NCBI RefSeq assembly: GCF_028640845.1
Contig: NC_080542.1
Coordinates: 15,393,901-15,457,900, forward strand
DNA length: 64,000 nucleotides
Source: Ahaetulla prasina
Lineage: Eukaryota; Chordata; Lepidosauria; Squamata; Colubridae
Reading direction: 5' to 3'
In this document: positions 62,010 to 64,000 of the stretch, in pieces
How positions within the stretch are numbered: the first letter of the stretch is position 1
Layout: each line of letters starts with the position of its first letter
Made by a program: the position numbers and the translations under genes
Notes under the pieces: model-generated
Seen by the model: the letters and a program-made list of their open reading frames with translations, nothing else
What the model was told of the DNA's origin: nothing
Databases searched by the model: none

Positions 62010-63305
62010 ATGATATCGGTGTTCCAATATCTGAGAGGCTTCCATAGAGAGGAGCGGGTCATGCTAAATTCCAAGGCACCTGAAGGCCAGACAAGGAATA
62101 ATGGATGGAAACTGACCAAGGAGACATTCAACCTAAAAATGAGGAGTCACTTTCTGACAATGAGAATGGAATCAATGGAACTGTTTTCCTTTAAAAGTTG
62201 TGGGAGCTTCATCACTTGAGACTTTCAAGAAAAGATTGGACTGCCATTTGTCAGAAGTGGTGTAGGGTCTCCTACTTAAGTCGAGGGGGTTGGACTATCA
62301 GACCACTGGTAGTCCATGAGAAAATTTTGATGGTCCGCAGAAAAATTATTTGCATTTTTTTATATCGCACTAAATCAGGGGTCCTCAAACTATGGCCCCT
62401 GGGCCGGATACATGCAATGAATGTTTGTGTTGCTGCAGAGAGTCTTCCCCTTTGGAGTCTTTTTGTGTGGGTTGGAAGGGGGCAGAAATTCCAACTTAGG
62501 GTCTGCTTTGGCCTCCTGGTGCCGGGGATTTAGGCGAAGGCTGGAGGGAAGCACCCACTGGTGGCAAAGAGCCAGAGGGCCTTCTTCCAGTGGGACTGCA
62601 TCATGGCCTGGAACTGGCTGACCATCTCAGCCTGCTGAGCCTTCAGGCGCCGGTACCTGGCCTTGTACTCCCGCAGATCTTCCCTCTGCTTGGAAAGCCT
62701 ATGCTCCTAGTCTTCGGTCAAATCCAATTTGAACTGAGCTGTTTTGCCAACTCTTTCTCATGGTGGCTGCTTAGCTCCAACAACTGCTTCCTCCCAACTA
62801 CTATTAATCGTCTCATCGTTCCCATCACCAATCTCTTTCCACTTATGACTGTATGACTATAACTTGTTGCTGGCAATCCTTATGATTTATATTGATATAT
62901 TGATCATCAATTGTGTTGTAAATGTTGTACCTTGATGAACGTATCTTTTCTTTTATGTACACTGAGAGCATATGCACCAAGACAAATTCCCTGTGTGTCC
63001 AATCACACTTGGCCAATAAAATTCTATTCTATTCTATTCCTATTGGAGTCCAAGGAGCCCGGGCGGGAAGGCGAGGAGTGGCAAGTAGAGGCTGGCAAGG
63101 CACCCCTCAACGTGAGTGACATCAAGTTGGTCACGCCCACCCGGTCACATGACCACATTGCACGCCCACCCAGCTGGTTATTAGGCAGATCATATTAGTG
63201 GTCCGCGGGATTTAAAATTATGAATTTAGTGGTCCATGAAGTCCGAATAGTTGGGGACCCTGGACTAGATGACCTATAAGGTCCCTTCCAACTCTGTTAA
63301 TCTGT
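62010..63305 (+). mobile_element. CR1 3' end split by a composite hAT/LINE insertion
   Basis: 62010-62297 (GATATCGGTGTTCCAATATC ... GTCGAGGGGGTTGGACTA) and 63263-63305 (GACTAGATGACCTATAAGG ... CAACTCTGTTAAT) are the halves of one CR1. Between them lie hAT-like ends (GACCACTGGTAGTCCATGAG / TAGTGGTCCATGAAGTCCG), a second hAT start CAGGGGTCCTCAAACTATGG (62377), and an (ATTCT)n-tailed LINE 3' end (62795-63040). Confidence 0.65.
62795..63040 (+). mobile_element. CR1-group LINE 3' end with short (ATTCT)n tail
   Basis: CTACTATTAATCGTCTCATC onward to CTGTGTGTCCAATCACACTT, GGCCAATAAA and three to four ATTCT units. Nested inside the hAT composite. Confidence 0.85.
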
Positions 63306-63715
63306 TGACTTTTAAATAAATTTTCTATTGCATCTTCCTTTGGAAGTGGTCATTACAAATATTGCACCAGGGAATAAACTGAAAAGGAAAAACATGTTTT
63401 CTTCCATAATACTGCAAATAATAAAACACAGTTAGGATGTGACCCATCAGCCTTTATTTCTTAATTCTTTTCTCCCTTGGCTTTGAACGTTCGCTGACAT
63501 TACTGATTTCTAAAGAATTGGTTTTCAAAACTAAAGAATTCATGATCTCTTTTGACCACTGGGATTTCGAATACGAAACAGTTGCGATCCACCTCTGCGG
63601 GAAGCAAGCCAATTGTTTCAACCTTTCTTGATTTGCTTCTGAAATCTGGCTATGGAATGTCAAAAAAATTTTTTTAACCAAAAGTGTGTGAAATGAGTAG
63701 CTTTTTTACAGGAAG
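63306..63715. other. 5' flank of gene D
   Basis: AT-rich sequence before the ATG, not similar by eye to the B/C flanks. Probably holds the promoter of gene D; no element can be placed. Confidence 0.35.
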
Positions 63716-63942
63716 ATGTATATGTTTTTAACCATTGGAGTGTTGATCCTGGTTTCCCTTCCGGCAAGTGTTTGCAAGATTCCTTTCGCAAAATGTACTG
63801 GGAGGGACCCTAGTCCTATTCTTCATAAATACCATGAACCAAGTGAACTCGTTCTTGGTGGCATCATTTCTCAGAGCTTTGTTGCTTCTGAGGAGATCAC
63901 ATTCAAAAGGCACCCCTCTCCAGAAATATTTGTTGAGTTCAT
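63716..63942 (+). CDS. Gene D: first exon of a V2R gene, rest beyond window
   Basis: 227 nt from ATG to donor TTCAT|GTAAGG (phase 2). Encodes a hydrophobic leader MYMFLTIGVLILVSLPASVC, then a second cysteine (FAKC), PILHKYHEPSELVLGG and IISQSF. It resembles gene A exon 1 more than B or C, including the donor context, and retains the start and cysteines that A has lost. Exons 2-6 should lie past 64000. Confidence 0.85.
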
Positions 63943-64000
63943 GTAAGGAGTTGGAGTAATTTAGAACCATGCTGTAGCTCTGTCTAATAATAGTTAGAAG

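Overview
This is a repeat-rich vertebrate nuclear window, most probably from a snake. It carries a tandem, same-strand (+) cluster of vomeronasal type-2 receptor (V2R, class C GPCR) genes. The snake call rests on the V2R cluster, Sauria-type tRNA SINEs and a Bov-B LINE, LINE 3' ends that run into (ATTCT)n arrays, and a long GATA/GACA (Bkm-type) block. The repeat associations are knowledge of squamate genomes; the sequences are read here.

Layout of genes: gene A has six exons between about 1058 and 18161. Gene B has six exons (26065-35081, 888 aa) and gene C six exons (40557-55112, 885 aa). Gene D is represented only by its first exon (63716-63942) before the window ends. Every gene follows the V2R plan: signal-peptide exon, exon 2 (292 nt), large ligand-binding exon 3 (about 850 nt), exon 4 (225-228 nt), cysteine-rich exon 5 (127 nt) and one exon for the seven-helix domain (about 900 nt). 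Joining the exons at GT/AG sites keeps frame throughout in A, B and C. B and C look intact. A is open across exons 2-6, but its exon 1 has lost the expected ATG and the cysteine-bearing stretch. A broken seven-helix exon lies at 57186-57491 behind gene C. B and C are close paralogues with recognisably duplicated 5' and 3' flanks, and their seven-helix exons look homogenised by gene conversion. A and D share a different exon-1 style.

Between and inside the genes nearly everything recognisable is mobile DNA or microsatellite. Present are three CR1/L3/L2-type LINE groups, Bov-B, an ORF1-bearing L1, and Penelope-like elements with hammerhead-ribozyme-like cores. There are also seven LTR copies, six of them with 5-bp duplications, and two SINE families. 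DNA transposons include a large hAT MITE family with 8-bp target duplications and Tc1/mariner relics. Many are nested: L2 in L1 in CR1, LTR in SINE, SINE in LTR, MITE in MITE. This gives a relative insertion order and explains why gene C's intron 3 is 6.3 kb while gene B's is 1.8 kb.

The receptors are presumably expressed one or few per vomeronasal neuron and detect non-volatile chemical cues; that is family knowledge. I did not find a wholly new system. The best leads are the ribozyme-like Penelope arms, a conserved reading frame inside the U3 region of several LTR subfamilies, the B/C conversion tract, and the conserved 5' flanks of B and C.
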